In this document: positions 46,440-56,885 of the stretch, piece by piece
Layout of the letters: each line of letters opens with the position of its first letter
Numbering within the stretch: the first letter of the stretch is position 1
Assembly: GCF_001625195.1 (NCBI RefSeq)
Contig: NC_054389.1
Location: 5,824,520-5,888,519, forward strand
Origin: Drechmeria coniospora
Lineage: Eukaryota > Ascomycota > Sordariomycetes > Hypocreales > Ophiocordycipitaceae
Direction of reading: 5' to 3'
DNA length: 64,000 nt
Made by a program: the position numbers and the translations under genes
Notes under the pieces: generated by a model
Database searches by the model: none
What the model saw: only the letters and a program-made list of their open reading frames with translations
What the model was told of the DNA's origin: nothing

Positions 46440-47110
46440 TCGAGGCAAGTAAGTAAGTATACATGTACTCCGTACATGGTACTTGTGCACAAGTGCTTGC
46501 TATTTTCAGGCACATTCGCATGAGCCTGAGTGCTCGATTTGTGTAGCTTGTAATACGGTTTCTCGATTCTGCATGCTCCTTTGTAATGCCTAGTACGTAC
46601 GGACTGCAAGAACTATCCTCATGCACAGTGAGTGTGTAGTTTTCATGTACAGTAAGTGTGTAGTTGCCATGTACAGAGAGTGTGTAGTTGTCATGTACAG
46701 TGTGTAGTTGTCATGTACAGTGTGTAGTTGTCATGCACAGTAAGTGTGTTGTTGTCATGCACAGTAAGTGTGTCGTTGTCATGTAAGTACTCCGTACAGT
46801 AAGTGTGTATTAATAGTTGTCCTTGTACTCTGTACAGTACGGAGTCCTTGGCTTCTTTGTCCATTTCTCCTTTGCCCTCATGCTCGTTTGGCATAGTACT
46901 TACAGCATGTACAGAGTACAAGTTCTTTCATGTGTACTTAGGTACATACTTAAGTAGTACTAATTTATTCGATTCTGCGTTCACCCTTCAAGTATTATTA
47001 CAGATTAATACTACCTACGGAGTACTAAGGTATTACCTGTAATACTTGCTAGTATTCCTCCAGCAAGCATTAGTACGGAGTACTTGTCGCACCGTTACGT
47101 GTGGCATGTA
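46440..47110. repeat. GTAC-word island flanking a minisatellite
   Basis: GTAC words (TGTACTCCGTACATGGTAC near 46462-46480; TACTGTACAGTACGGAGTCC-like near 46835) surround the 24-nt minisatellite listed separately. Confidence 0.6.
46621..46822 (+). repeat. 20/24-nt minisatellite
   Basis: Eight units whose core is ATGTACAGTAAGTGTGTAG plus TTGTC. Units start at 46621, 46645, 46669, 46693, 46713, 46733, 46757 and 46781. Units 4 and 5 are 20-nt versions lacking four bases, and the others are 24 nt. The last unit is interrupted after ATG by an extra TAAGTACTCCG and later by TTAATA. Confidence 0.9.
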
Positions 47111-48114
47111 CATGTGCCGCGATGCTGCGGGCACCCTACTTACTGCTCAGCAGTCCTCATGGGAGTGTAGCAGCTCCTTTCCTTCTCCTTTGAATCGTCT
47201 TGTGTCGCTTGAACCTCGACGCTGCACGTACCGCACTGACTCCCTCCTCCTAGTAGGCAGTAATACCGAGTATCCTCATGCAAGTGTAGCATTTGCCTTG
47301 CTTCTCCTTGGTCCTCGCGCTCGCACCCAGGCTCCGCCACAGCACGCCCACACCTATACCACATGTTACACAATACAAGAACAGACGGAGCACCCCGCAG
47401 TTCCAGAGGAAATGCACGCACAGGTACAAGCACCCGCATGTACCCCTTACTTGAATGCATTAGTTAGTACTGTAATGCATGCGCACCAGTGCCCTGGAAA
47501 GCATCAAATTGCACCTACCGCCCCCCCGCCCGCACTCACTTGCACTGTAATTATACCAGGCGCCTAGGAGCATGCGTGTGTTGAACGAAACAGGTGGCAT
47601 GTCTGGCGCACGCGAGTGTTTGCAGACACGTCCCGCGCCGTGCGACCCGCGCAGCTGCGTGCTCATCATTGTCCGAGAAGCAATGGCAGGAGTTACGAGG
47701 ATGCCGTGGCCGACTCGGTTGGCCATGTCTCTGATGCTGTCCTCGGTCGTCGAGAGCCTGGCGCCCCCTTCCAGCGCCCCCCCCCCGCTCCGACGGGACG
47801 AGGACGATGGCCAGAGGTGCATGTGCCGCAGAGTACGGGTGCGCATTTGCCGTCATGAAGATGGCATCCATTCGTCCCCCCACCTAGTTGTACGTGCACA
47901 GCGTGTTCGTGCCGCCAGTCTTGAGACGGCAACGACGAGACGGTTGGTTGGCGAGGGGCGGGAAACGGGGGATTATCCCAAGTGATGACTGTGCATGGCG
48001 CTGCGCTCCCCTGCTGGCTTCGGGGCAGCTGGCCGAGTCGTGAAGCGGCCGATGCCGGTGCGGGCATGCATCAAAGTTCCCTGCAACGACCGACAGACGC
48101 ACGCACACACGCAC

Positions 48115-48300
48115 AGTAATTACATGTACTGTACGTACATGCCGCCGCAGCACCATTAGCACTCGAATGCTAGCTGAGTACCTGTAATGTTCGGGGCAAT
48201 ACCGGCAGAAGCTGAACTCTGTGCCGGTACGAGCGACGCCCAACACGAGTGATGCACAACACGAGCGACACCTTAGTAGTAGTACTGTTACTAGAAACGT
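48115..48300. repeat. short GTAC-word cluster
   Basis: TTACATGTACTGTACGTACATG near 48120-48141, followed by sparser related words. At 48225-48270 ACACGAGTGATGC / ACACGAGCGACAC is an imperfect direct repeat. Confidence 0.5.
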
Positions 48301-48773
48301 GTGAATTATTTCACCTCATGCATCCACTGAAGCCAACAGACAGACACCTTCCACATGTACATCTGGTTAAAAGTATGATCAACACGCATTTGCCGCAGTG
48401 TACGGAATACACTTGCATGCGATTCCGCCAGCACGGCCAAGGTGCATGCCAATGTAGTGTCTGCCTGGCGCTTGCGCATGGCCCGCTCGTCGCAGCGCTC
48501 GCCGCCTCCAGCCAAGAGTGAGGCGAGAGGACACCAAGGCGCCCTTGGCACCGCCCTCTGCGCGCGTACGTCCTGGCCGCCATCCCCACCCACCCCTCGC
48601 TTACAGAGGCACAGGCGGAGAGAGGTGAAAGCGACTAGCTGCTGGTTATTCTGTCGGCCCCCATGTGGGAGCCTCGAAGCAGACAGTCCTTCGTTCCAGC
48701 TCGGCAGCTCGTACGCCGTATTGGCTCCGTACCTCCCTCCCCTGGGGAGGGGAAGGGGGGCGAGAGGGGAGAA

Positions 48774-48787
48774 GGGGGGGGGGGGGG
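48774..48787 (+). repeat. G14 homopolymer
   Basis: Fourteen consecutive G at the end of a purine-rich tract (48735-48790) in gene-free DNA. Confidence 0.9.
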
Positions 48788-49079
48788 CATGGGCTGTCTG
48801 CTGGGTACAAAGTTCAGTTCTAGCAGCATCCAGGTAGGGTCCGGCCAATGTCCGTCGCAGAAGCGCCATGCCGCCTCCGAAACAATCCATACGCGCACGA
48901 GCAGGCAACCCATCTCTCGCCTCGCTCGCAACGCAGAACCCGAGCCCGGTCACGCGGCGGCAGGCGATCGCTTAGCCCGGATGTCGCGCCTTTTTCTTCA
49001 CCCACCATTCACAGCACGCACCCCATCCATGCTCGCGTACCTGTACTCGCGAGATTGGGGCCTTTAGCCATGCTTGGCA

Positions 49080-49970
49080 TGGATGCCCTGTGCCGACAGA
49101 CAAGTACCTACGGTATACTTGCCCTTGCGGATTGGTACCTGCTGCGGCTGCGTTTACTTACCAAGTACTCAAGTACAGTATGTACTGCGACATGGAGTAA
49201 CAAACGTCTCCCAAATGTGTTCCTCCACATGTCCACGCACAGTGGTGCGTTGTATTAATTAATACTGCACACGCACACCTACGAGCACTTGTGCTACGCT
49301 TGCGAGTACCTAGTAGTTACGGGGTACACCAGTGCGGCAAGTGCTTGTCGCGCGTACGCCGGCCCCGTACGGTACGGATGCCCACCCGCCCACACGCCCG
49401 ACTTTCGACACCAACGTCGCTCGCCATCGAAAAGAACGAATGGAAGCTCAACGAGTAAATCGGCCTCGTATTCGTCCCTATGAGCACCAACCCACCATCG
49501 TCGTTGGTGCCGGCTCGAGGTGCTCTGCGAAGCTCACCAACACCTGCGCGCTGGTAGAGTACTCGCAGATACTGTACAGTACAGTAAGTACTTGTACAAT
49601 TACGGAGTACGGAGTACGGTGTACTTGCATGTAAGTATGCACATGTACAGTACTCCTTGGTTGTACTCGTACAGGTACTGTACTTGCTGGTCGGCTTTGC
49701 TCGGTACCTTTTGCACCCGCTCGCCGTCCCCTGTCCGTGCCTGGGGATCTGTATTAATCGTTGGCGTATTTTTTTCTGGACCGACATATATCATCAAGTG
49801 CTCCTTGTACTTGCAGCACAGTACACACCTATGCCATCATTGCTGCGCACTGCAAGTACCGCAGTTCCTGCTACCCTCAACTAGGTACTCCGTGCAACTA
49901 CCTAATTACAGCGCTCCCTACCTGGCAAGGTACCTGTAGCTGTTCGCTCCGAGGTACAGTACAGGGTACT
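49080..49970. repeat. GTAC-word repeat island
   Basis: Dense words at 49150-49190, 49555-49690 (TACAGTACAGTAAGTACTTG, then TACGGAGTACGGAGTACGG) and 49880-49970. It ends about 1.3 kb upstream of the fusion gene. No gene inside. Confidence 0.65.
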
Positions 49971-51263
49971 ACTCCTCGTGTACCAGCTTGCTCCTGCAAG
50001 CCGCCGACGCCGCCGAGCGAGCAGGAGCCGCGGCCGGCCGACGACGAGCTGGAAGGAGGCACCCGTCTCTCGTCCCTCTCACGGCTCTCCATTCTCCTTC
50101 CATGCCATCCCAAATCCCTGATTTTACAACCTCGCAGCTCTCTTTCTTCATCCTCGCCTCCTCGCTTCCGCCGTACTTCCCTCCGCACCCTGCCACGATT
50201 CCGAAGCCGCCTTTGCCGGTTCTTGGTCCTGCGCCTTGCAGGACACCCGCCGCCGCCGCCGCCGCACCCGCCCGTCCCAGCAGCGCGCCTTCACATCCCG
50301 TCCATACTCGTCTCATAGCTGGCCGGTCACCCGCCACCGGCAGCGCCAAACTTGCCCATCCGTCGCAGATCTGCCTGACCGCCCGGCGTCCGATTCCCAT
50401 CACGGTTGACGCGCCCTCAAGTTTATGCCTGTGCCCCTCTCCGCCTCTGCCTCTGCGTGGGTGATTTGCTGCTGTGCTGCGCGGTAGGCCTCTGAGGGCA
50501 GACCGGACAGCAGATCGGGGTGGCATCCTTCCACTCCACCAGACGGATTCGTTCAGACCAACCCTGTCCGTTCCGTCTTCCCCTCGAGCTTCCCATTATT
50601 ACTTGGATTCCATCGAAAGAGACGGCCAAAGATTGCACCCCCGAGGGCTCGTCGACGAAGCCTCCACCTGCATGCTCGACCCTTGGTCTCGCCTTGCCCG
50701 GCACGCTTGACACGCACGACGCCGACACCTTTACCTAATTCATCCTGCTCTGCCCGTCTCTTTCCCGAGGCCCGAGAAGCGCGACTGCGTTGGCCGAAAC
50801 GGCCGCGAGAGCCTTCCCCATTGGACGTGGCTTCCTTCGCCTCTCGAGCTCTCTGTTCCGTTCAGCTGTCACCTGCGGGCCGGACCCTCTCCCCAAGGTG
50901 GCAGCGAGAGGAAGGGTGCCAAGACAGCAGCCGTTTCTTCACCTTTGCAGCGCCCCATAGCTGGCGAATCGATTTTTGCGAATTGAATTGCCGTCGAACC
51001 TGTCACTGCTCTCGTTCGAACCATCCTCTGCCCCCCTACCCCCCCCCCCCCCCCTTGTGAACAACCTGGGACGGGAAATACGCTCTCTGCGCGCGTCCCA
51101 ACCGCACACCGTCGGTAGGAACGAGGCGGCCCGTTGCTCTGACGGTACCGCTCTGCTGCTCAGTCATTTGCGTTTCAGCGACCGGTGTCAGCAACTCGAG
51201 TCGCATGTTTTCCTCTGAACCCCAAGCTCGACACGGCGAAATCCTCCAGTTGCCGCACTCGAC

Positions 51264-53372
51264 ATGTCCGCCTTCACCGCCCTGAACGGGGGCTCACCAC
51301 GAACGGCGGCACCGCCCCAGCCGGTTGAGCCCGCCGGAAGGAAGACCGTACCCCACGAACGTCCTCAGGGTAAGGTGACGGTGGAGTCGAGAGACCTGCC
51401 GGAACTTTCTCGCCATCGGACCGAGAGCCTGCAGAAGCCGGAAAGGACGGCATCGGAGCCAAACTACGCCGACGTGGACGGCTCGCACAAGCGCAAACGC
51501 TCAAGCTCGGATGACGCGAACAGCCCGTCTCCCGCTCGAGAGCAAGCGCCCACCGGCAAAGGACGTCCGAGTCCACCGAGGGAGCATCGGCATGCCGGTC
51601 ATGGACGCGGAGAAGGGGAAGCCGTGCGGCTTTCTCGCCGCGGACACGACGAGCACGGCGTGCCGGGGAAGCGGCCGACTTCGACGACGAACTCGACCGC
51701 CCATGGACGAGCAGACGATCACGCCAACGATACGCTGCAAAGGGCCAGCAGCCAGCTTGATCACAGCGACTACAGCCAGACGAGCCCCGACGGCGAGGAC
51801 AGGTCCATGTCCGTCTACAGTCCCTTCCCGGGCGACCACCGGCAGGACCTGATGCTTCAGCACGACCCCAAGAAGCGGAAGCGAAACTTTAGCAACCGAA
51901 CCAAGACCGGCTGCCTCACCTGCCGCAAGCGCAAGAAGAAGTGCGACGAGCAGAAACCAGAATGTAGGCCCTCGCCGCCCGACGCCATGCGCCGGCCCCG
52001 AATTTTCCGACCCTTCGTTGCCTTTGAATTCTACGCTGACGATGCCCCAGGCAGCAACTGCATCCGAGGCGGATTCGCCTGTGCGGGATACCCCGTCCAA
52101 CGGGGGGGAACTGGCTGGCACAAGGCGGACAAGCAGCCGGCCACGATACCGCTCGAGTCCAAGGATCCCAGCTACGTCCCGCCCGGCGCCTACGGCATGC
52201 CGCAGCAAGCCGCGTACGCCCCCCAACCGGCCAAGCGGGAACCCCTACCGCCCTATCGCGGCCAGGCTCTCCGGATAGACCCCCCTCAGGGCCGGTCTCT
52301 GGCGCTGTCCGACGACGACCGGCCGACGGCGTCGACCCTGACCGGCGCGTCCGTCACCAGCCCGGGCATGAAGATCTCGGCCGCTCCCTACACGCCCGCC
52401 AACGCTTTCCCGACACCCGTCAGCGCCAACACGCAGCCGCCGCCGTTCGCGGAGAGGATGGCCAAAGACTATCACCACGTGCCGTCGCTCCACGACATGG
52501 CCAGAAGCGAAGGCGAGACGGCCCGGGCCGGAAATCAGCTACCACAGATAAACATTCTCCACCCGACGCGGGCGAGCAGCCCGACGAGCCGCCCTCAGCA
52601 ACCGGCGTCGAATGCCCAGGTGGCCGCCCAGCTGGCCCTGTCGCACCCGCAGTTCCCGCAGAGGAGAACGCAGAAGGAGGAGATGCTGTGCGGGAGGCAT
52701 TACTACCCCTTCGACAAAGAGCTCTGTCTGGAGCGCGAGCGGTGCGCCGTCGCTTGCTGGAGGTTCAACAACCTCACGAACCCGCCCTCCCACGGCGTGT
52801 CCCCCGAGGAGCGAGCCCGCTTGTTCCTCGAGATACTGCAGCCTCGCTATCCCGTACGGATATCGCCGAGCGAGGCTTCACCCGTGACCAACGTTGGGCG
52901 GGTCGGTCGCCACGTTGCCGTGGAGACCCCCTTCACCTGCGACTACGGCTACAACATCTCGATCGGCAACCACGTAGCCATTGGCCGAAACTGCACCATC
53001 AACGACGTTTGCGAGGTCAAGGTGGGCGACAACTGCGTCATCGGCCACAACGTCAGCATCTTCACCGCATCCTTGCCCATCGACCCCAAGAAGCGCCAGG
53101 GAGGGCAGGGCCCTCAGATGGGCAAAGGCATCACCATCGAGCAGGACTGCTGGATCGGCGGCGGCGCCATCATCCTGCCGGGCCGCATCATTGGAAAGGG
53201 GAGCACCGTCGGCGCCGGCTCCATCGTCACCAAGGTTTGCTCCGCCCCCTCCTCCGCGCATTTGCTTTGTTTTGCGTCGCCGGCTGACGGTCCCACCCAG
53301 GACGTGCCACCTTTCACCGTCGTCGCCGGCAACCCCGCGCGCGTCCTGCGTGGCGTTGGCGTTGCGCCGTAG
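51264..53372 (+). CDS. Zn2Cys6 - maltose acetyltransferase-like fusion protein
   Basis: Three exons, 51264-51963, 52051-53234 and 53301-53372; 651 aa. Residues 1-205 are disordered. A binuclear zinc cluster lies at about 217-244 (CLTCRKRKKKC, then CSNC and GGFACAGY; CX2CX6CX6CX2CX6C) and is rebuilt only by removing the 87-nt intron. After a Pro-rich linker, a maltose-acetyltransferase (Mac) helical domain occurs at about 440-500 (MLCGRHYYPFDKELCLER). A left-handed beta-helix of hexapeptide repeats follows at about 515-645 (NISIGNHVAIGRNCTIND, ITIEQDCWIGGGAIILPG, DVPPFTVVAGNPARVL as separate blocks). At the usual active-site stretch TATHPxDP the sequence is TASLPIDP (Leu near residue 575), so acetyl transfer is doubtful. 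Both introns are stopless multiples of three. The product could be a regulator that senses a ligand through a dead enzyme fold (inference). Confidence 0.9.
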   Translation: MSAFTALNGGSPRTAAPPQPVEPAGRKTVPHERPQGKVTVESRDLPELSRHRTESLQKPERTASEPNYADVDGSHKRKRSSSDDANSPSPAREQAPTGKGRPSPPREHRHAGHGRGEGEAVRLSRRGHDEHGVPGKRPTSTTNSTAHGRADDHANDTLQRASSQLDHSDYSQTSPDGEDRSMSVYSPFPGDHRQDLMLQHDPKKRKRNFSNRTKTGCLTCRKRKKKCDEQKPECRPSPPDAMRRPRIFRPFVAFEFYADDAPGSNCIRGGFACAGYPVQRGGTGWHKADKQPATIPLESKDPSYVPPGAYGMPQQAAYAPQPAKREPLPPYRGQALRIDPPQGRSLALSDDDRPTASTLTGASVTSPGMKISAAPYTPANAFPTPVSANTQPPPFAERMAKDYHHVPSLHDMARSEGETARAGNQLPQINILHPTRASSPTSRPQQPASNAQVAAQLALSHPQFPQRRTQKEEMLCGRHYYPFDKELCLERERCAVACWRFNNLTNPPSHGVSPEERARLFLEILQPRYPVRISPSEASPVTNVGRVGRHVAVETPFTCDYGYNISIGNHVAIGRNCTINDVCEVKVGDNCVIGHNVSIFTASLPIDPKKRQGGQGPQMGKGITIEQDCWIGGGAIILPGRIIGKGSTVGAGSIVTKVCSAPSSAHLLCFASPADGPTQDVPPFTVVAGNPARVLRGVGVAP

Positions 53373-54392
53373 ATGACATGAGATCCGTCGGGTCGTGTCA
53401 ACACGACGGCCGTCGCAGCTTTGGCGACCGCCGCTCTCTTCCATCATGTGCCACGGTGGCGCGAGACGGACCGCGAGAACATGTCCGACCATGACCACCG
53501 TGCACCTTTGCCGGATGGCGCACCCGCTGACGTGGCCGCCCATTGCATCTTACTGTACGTGTTGTTATGATCCTCGTGGCAGGTCGACAGGTGTACGTTG
53601 CCATGTGTATCCTACGCCGGTATTTCTTGATGACCTTTCGGCGAAGGCGCCAATGAACATGTATCTTTTGACTCGGCTTGCAAGAGGCGGGAGACAATAC
53701 CACCCCTTCCGGTATCACCGGTGAGGAGCTGGTCGGGGATAGCGTTGCATCGTCTCCTTTTTGGGGACGCTTCATGACTTGGAGATGAATCTTGAGCGAA
53801 ACTAAATAGGAATCTTCGTCTACCCTTGGGGGTTGAGGGATTTCGTTCGCACCCGCCATGTGCATAACGTTACGTGCTGGAGTGATGATACGAAAGGCTT
53901 CACGTAGGAAAGGGATGGGGCAGGACGGGTGGTCTGCACTGCACATGAACTGCATCTGCCGTGCCGGTTTGTTGGTGTCGAGCCAGCCGCTCGTTCCCGG
54001 GCCAGTAGACACGCAGCTTTAGGCCCGGTTCGAACGGTGTAGACGCGGAAGGGTGCGCGTTTGACATACTGCACCCGCCCTCGATCACCGCCTGCCCGAC
54101 GTTTGGGGTCGAACTGACGGGTATGCTGAGCTGTGTGGAAAGGAAATTTCGGTTGACTAGCTCCGGCCAGTGTCGAGTGCAAGACTGGCCATTTGCACAG
54201 GAACGGAGGCGGCATCTGCGAGGTTGATGTGGCATTTATGCATGCCGCGTTTGACGACTACCCAAACACCAAACCATTAGTTCCGCACTGCAGATGGACG
54301 ACATGGGACCATTTGTTGGTGGTGGTATTCCTCTGTGATGGTATCAGTCGAAGTGCCAGGCCTGTTTCTCACAGGCCGAATGAATACAGTCG
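53373..54392. other. convergent intergenic region
   Basis: 1 kb containing the 3' UTRs of the fusion gene (+) and the PPR gene (-). It has no repeats of note and no ORF that I recognise. Confidence 0.5.
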
Positions 54393-56885
54393 CTACATGA
54401 TGTCCTCATCCATTCGCTTCCTATTGGCATCGATGATGCCCTCCATCATCTCAAGTGCCTTCGTCTGGCTCCGAAGCTTTCCAAACGCCTTGTAGGTGTA
54501 TATGTCAGGTTTGAAGCCCGCCGCCTCCATGCCTTGAAGCGTCGCCACCGTTTTCCCAATGTCCTGCATCGATGCGTGCCCCTTGATGAGCGTGTTCCAC
54601 GTCACGAGGGTTGGCTCGACGCCGTGCTCACGCATCACCTGAACCACCTGCTTCGCGAGGTTTCTCTCGCCGCTGTTCATCAGGCCGCGTAAAAGTATGG
54701 TAAAGGTGAGTACGGTCGGGGCCGGGTGGATGGGCTCCATGGCCGCAACGGCACCCTCCCCACGCGTCTCGCCCCCTTCCGGCCCGCCCGCTTTCAGGTT
54801 GTCCTTGAGCATGTCGCCGAATATCTGGAGAGCCGACCGGAACAGGCCTGGATGATCCGTCATGGCCAGAATGAAGGTGTCATGGATGAGACTGCCCTGG
54901 TTGCCGAGAACCCCCTTCCCGGCAATACTCTGAACTTGCCCCTCGAGCCGCGACTTGAAGAAGTTGTAATATGCCATCAGGTCGTACGGTTGCTCGAGGC
55001 TCTTGATGTACGCCCTCAGCATGATGGCGATTGTCGTCGAGTTGGGCCGCAGCCGTGGACCTTCACCGGCGGAGAAGAATGCGTCCACGACGGGTAAGAT
55101 GGAGTGTTGAAACTCCCATTCCCGTTGTTGGGCTCCCTCGAGCGGCGCGACGGGCTCGCCCGGTGGCTGCTGCGACAACAACAAAGGCAAGGCGTCGGGC
55201 ATCCACCATTGCAGGGGCTCGAGCTCAAACTTTTTGGCGTAATTGCGTAGCATGGGTGCAAATATCGGCAGCGGTCGTGGCACGCGAAGCCTCTTCTCGC
55301 GAGACTCCATCTCGGCGAAAAATAAAATGCTGTGCAGCGCGTTGTTCAAGACATCCACATACGGCGCCTCGGCAGCACGCGCCACGTCGAGGGCCTTGAC
55401 GACGTTGTCGACCTTGAGGCTGCCCCTGGCCCCTCTGTACACCGTCGCCCATGCCTTGGCGTCGAGCTGGACGCCAGCTTCGGAAAAGAGGAGAGCGAGC
55501 CGGATGGCTTCCTCCACTTCGCCCTGCTGGCAGAGAGAGTCGAGCAGGGCGGTGGCGGTGATGACGTTTGGCCAAAAGCCCCTTTCAACCAAGTGTTGGA
55601 GCCCGTCCTTTGGCGAGAATGGTTGCCTCCGCTGCGACGAAAGGCCGTCGTGACCGATTTTGTGGTGGAGCAGCGAGGTGATGACGCTGGCGGCCCTTAT
55701 GTCGTTGAGATCCATGCCGCCATCCGCCAGGTCCTTGATGATCTGAAAGGCCGTGTGTTTGTGGGCCACGTCGTCGGCCAATCTCCTCGCGAACTGAATG
55801 AGGGTATTGGGGTGCAGCTTGATACCAGCTCGCTTCAAGATCATGTACAGTTCGCCGGCCTGGTGAGCCGGCAGCTTATTTGCCAAAAGTCCGAAAGTCC
55901 TCTGCGCAAACGGTACATGTCTGACCGGGCTATCCTCGACAACCCGTGCCGCAAGACAGAGGGTTTGTTCGGCCAACGCCGTTCGTTCCGTCGTGGACTT
56001 GACGCGCCCTAGGTCTAGGCGTTTGGCGACGAACAGCAAAACGTCGTGGATGGCATAACCTGGCGGAAGAGGATCCAGCGTGGCGTCGAGAACGAGTCCG
56101 ATCTTGTCCGGAGCGAGATGCATCGTCGAGAGCATGACCGTCGGCCATTGCTGCTGTCTCGTCGGCGGCAAAGTCAACTCCCAGGCCTTGCGCATGGCTG
56201 CAGAAGTATCAAGCTCGAATAGCCACCTCCCGTCCTCGCGCCAAGGCCACGAGGATGGTTGCTGGGGATTCAGAACGTGGTGCAGCATCTTTTTCCACCG
56301 CTTGAAGGCCCGCCTCACCGGACCCAAGTCGGATTTTGGATATTGATGGCGGATGTAGCCCCATTGCTGATATATCGCTCTCTCCTCCTGCATCCGCTTC
56401 CAACACTCTGGCGTCAACTGCCCCCGGTAGGGTTGATACGTCGACTTGAAGCCTTTGAAATCCGTCAAGGCAGGCGGAACTTTCCGCGTGTTGGGTCTGA
56501 GGAACCGCGAGACTTGCTTCAGCCGCCGACCGCCATGTTTTCTGTCGTCGGTTTTCTGGCGCCTCTGGAGCCTTGAATCGGTCCCCGACTTGGCTGTGTG
56601 GGTGTGGGAGCGAAGAGACGGTTCCTTTCGAGGTGGTTCGGATGTGACGAATCGGGAGCCAAGCGAGTTCGCATCACCATTCAGGTGCCATGCCGATGTA
56701 GTTTCATGGTCACCGAATGGAATTGCCAGACCACGCAGGCCGGATAAGCACTCCGAGAAACGGCGCAGGTGTGACGACGATGGTGACGGTCGGGTCCTGG
56801 ACAAGGACAAGGTCAAGAGCAGGCTTCGTCCAGCAAAATATGATCCTCGGAGGCTCGAGCGGCAGAGTTGAGATGCTGGCATCAT
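54393..56885 (-). CDS. mitochondrial pentatricopeptide-repeat (PPR) protein
   Basis: Single exon, 830 aa. The N-terminus (MMPASQLCRSSLRGSYFAGRS) is basic and hydroxylated, like a mitochondrial presequence. The rest is helical and contains degenerate PPR units. The clearest are near the C-terminus (EPTLVTWNTLIKGHASMQDI with MEAAGFKPDIYTYKAF, residues about 765-815) and in the middle (RGFWPNVITATALLDSLCQQGEVEEA and EAGVQLDAKAWATVYRGA, cited as two units). PPR proteins bind organellar RNA and act in mitochondrial mRNA stability, splicing or translation. I cannot assign the ortholog. The gene is divergent from cwf18. Confidence 0.88.
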   Translation of the reverse strand: MMPASQLCRSSLRGSYFAGRSLLLTLSLSRTRPSPSSSHLRRFSECLSGLRGLAIPFGDHETTSAWHLNGDANSLGSRFVTSEPPRKEPSLRSHTHTAKSGTDSRLQRRQKTDDRKHGGRRLKQVSRFLRPNTRKVPPALTDFKGFKSTYQPYRGQLTPECWKRMQEERAIYQQWGYIRHQYPKSDLGPVRRAFKRWKKMLHHVLNPQQPSSWPWREDGRWLFELDTSAAMRKAWELTLPPTRQQQWPTVMLSTMHLAPDKIGLVLDATLDPLPPGYAIHDVLLFVAKRLDLGRVKSTTERTALAEQTLCLAARVVEDSPVRHVPFAQRTFGLLANKLPAHQAGELYMILKRAGIKLHPNTLIQFARRLADDVAHKHTAFQIIKDLADGGMDLNDIRAASVITSLLHHKIGHDGLSSQRRQPFSPKDGLQHLVERGFWPNVITATALLDSLCQQGEVEEAIRLALLFSEAGVQLDAKAWATVYRGARGSLKVDNVVKALDVARAAEAPYVDVLNNALHSILFFAEMESREKRLRVPRPLPIFAPMLRNYAKKFELEPLQWWMPDALPLLLSQQPPGEPVAPLEGAQQREWEFQHSILPVVDAFFSAGEGPRLRPNSTTIAIMLRAYIKSLEQPYDLMAYYNFFKSRLEGQVQSIAGKGVLGNQGSLIHDTFILAMTDHPGLFRSALQIFGDMLKDNLKAGGPEGGETRGEGAVAAMEPIHPAPTVLTFTILLRGLMNSGERNLAKQVVQVMREHGVEPTLVTWNTLIKGHASMQDIGKTVATLQGMEAAGFKPDIYTYKAFGKLRSQTKALEMMEGIIDANRKRMDEDIM

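Larger units (their letters stand above)
40913..51263. other. large gene-free block
   Basis: 10.3 kb between SWC4 and the next gene with no ORF I can defend. Blocks of GC-rich unique DNA (40913-42050, 42620-44490, 45000-46430, 47500-48110, 48300-49070) alternate with GTAC islands (listed separately). Several tandem repeats and G or C homopolymers occur here. About 50000-51263 is pyrimidine-rich leader and promoter for the downstream fusion gene, with a C16 run at 51039-51054. Long ORFs such as the one at 45414-46490 (-) have low-complexity R/C/A-rich translations and overlap rival frames. Confidence 0.55.

Noticed and set aside
45414..46490. 358-aa ORF on the minus strand
   Set aside because: The translation is R/C/A/P-rich without domains, overlaps a 265-aa ORF on the other strand and others, and lies in GC-rich desert DNA where such ORFs are common.
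46621..46806. CRISPR-like array
   Set aside because: Units are contiguous 20-24-mers with no unique spacers, and the genome is eukaryotic. It is a minisatellite.
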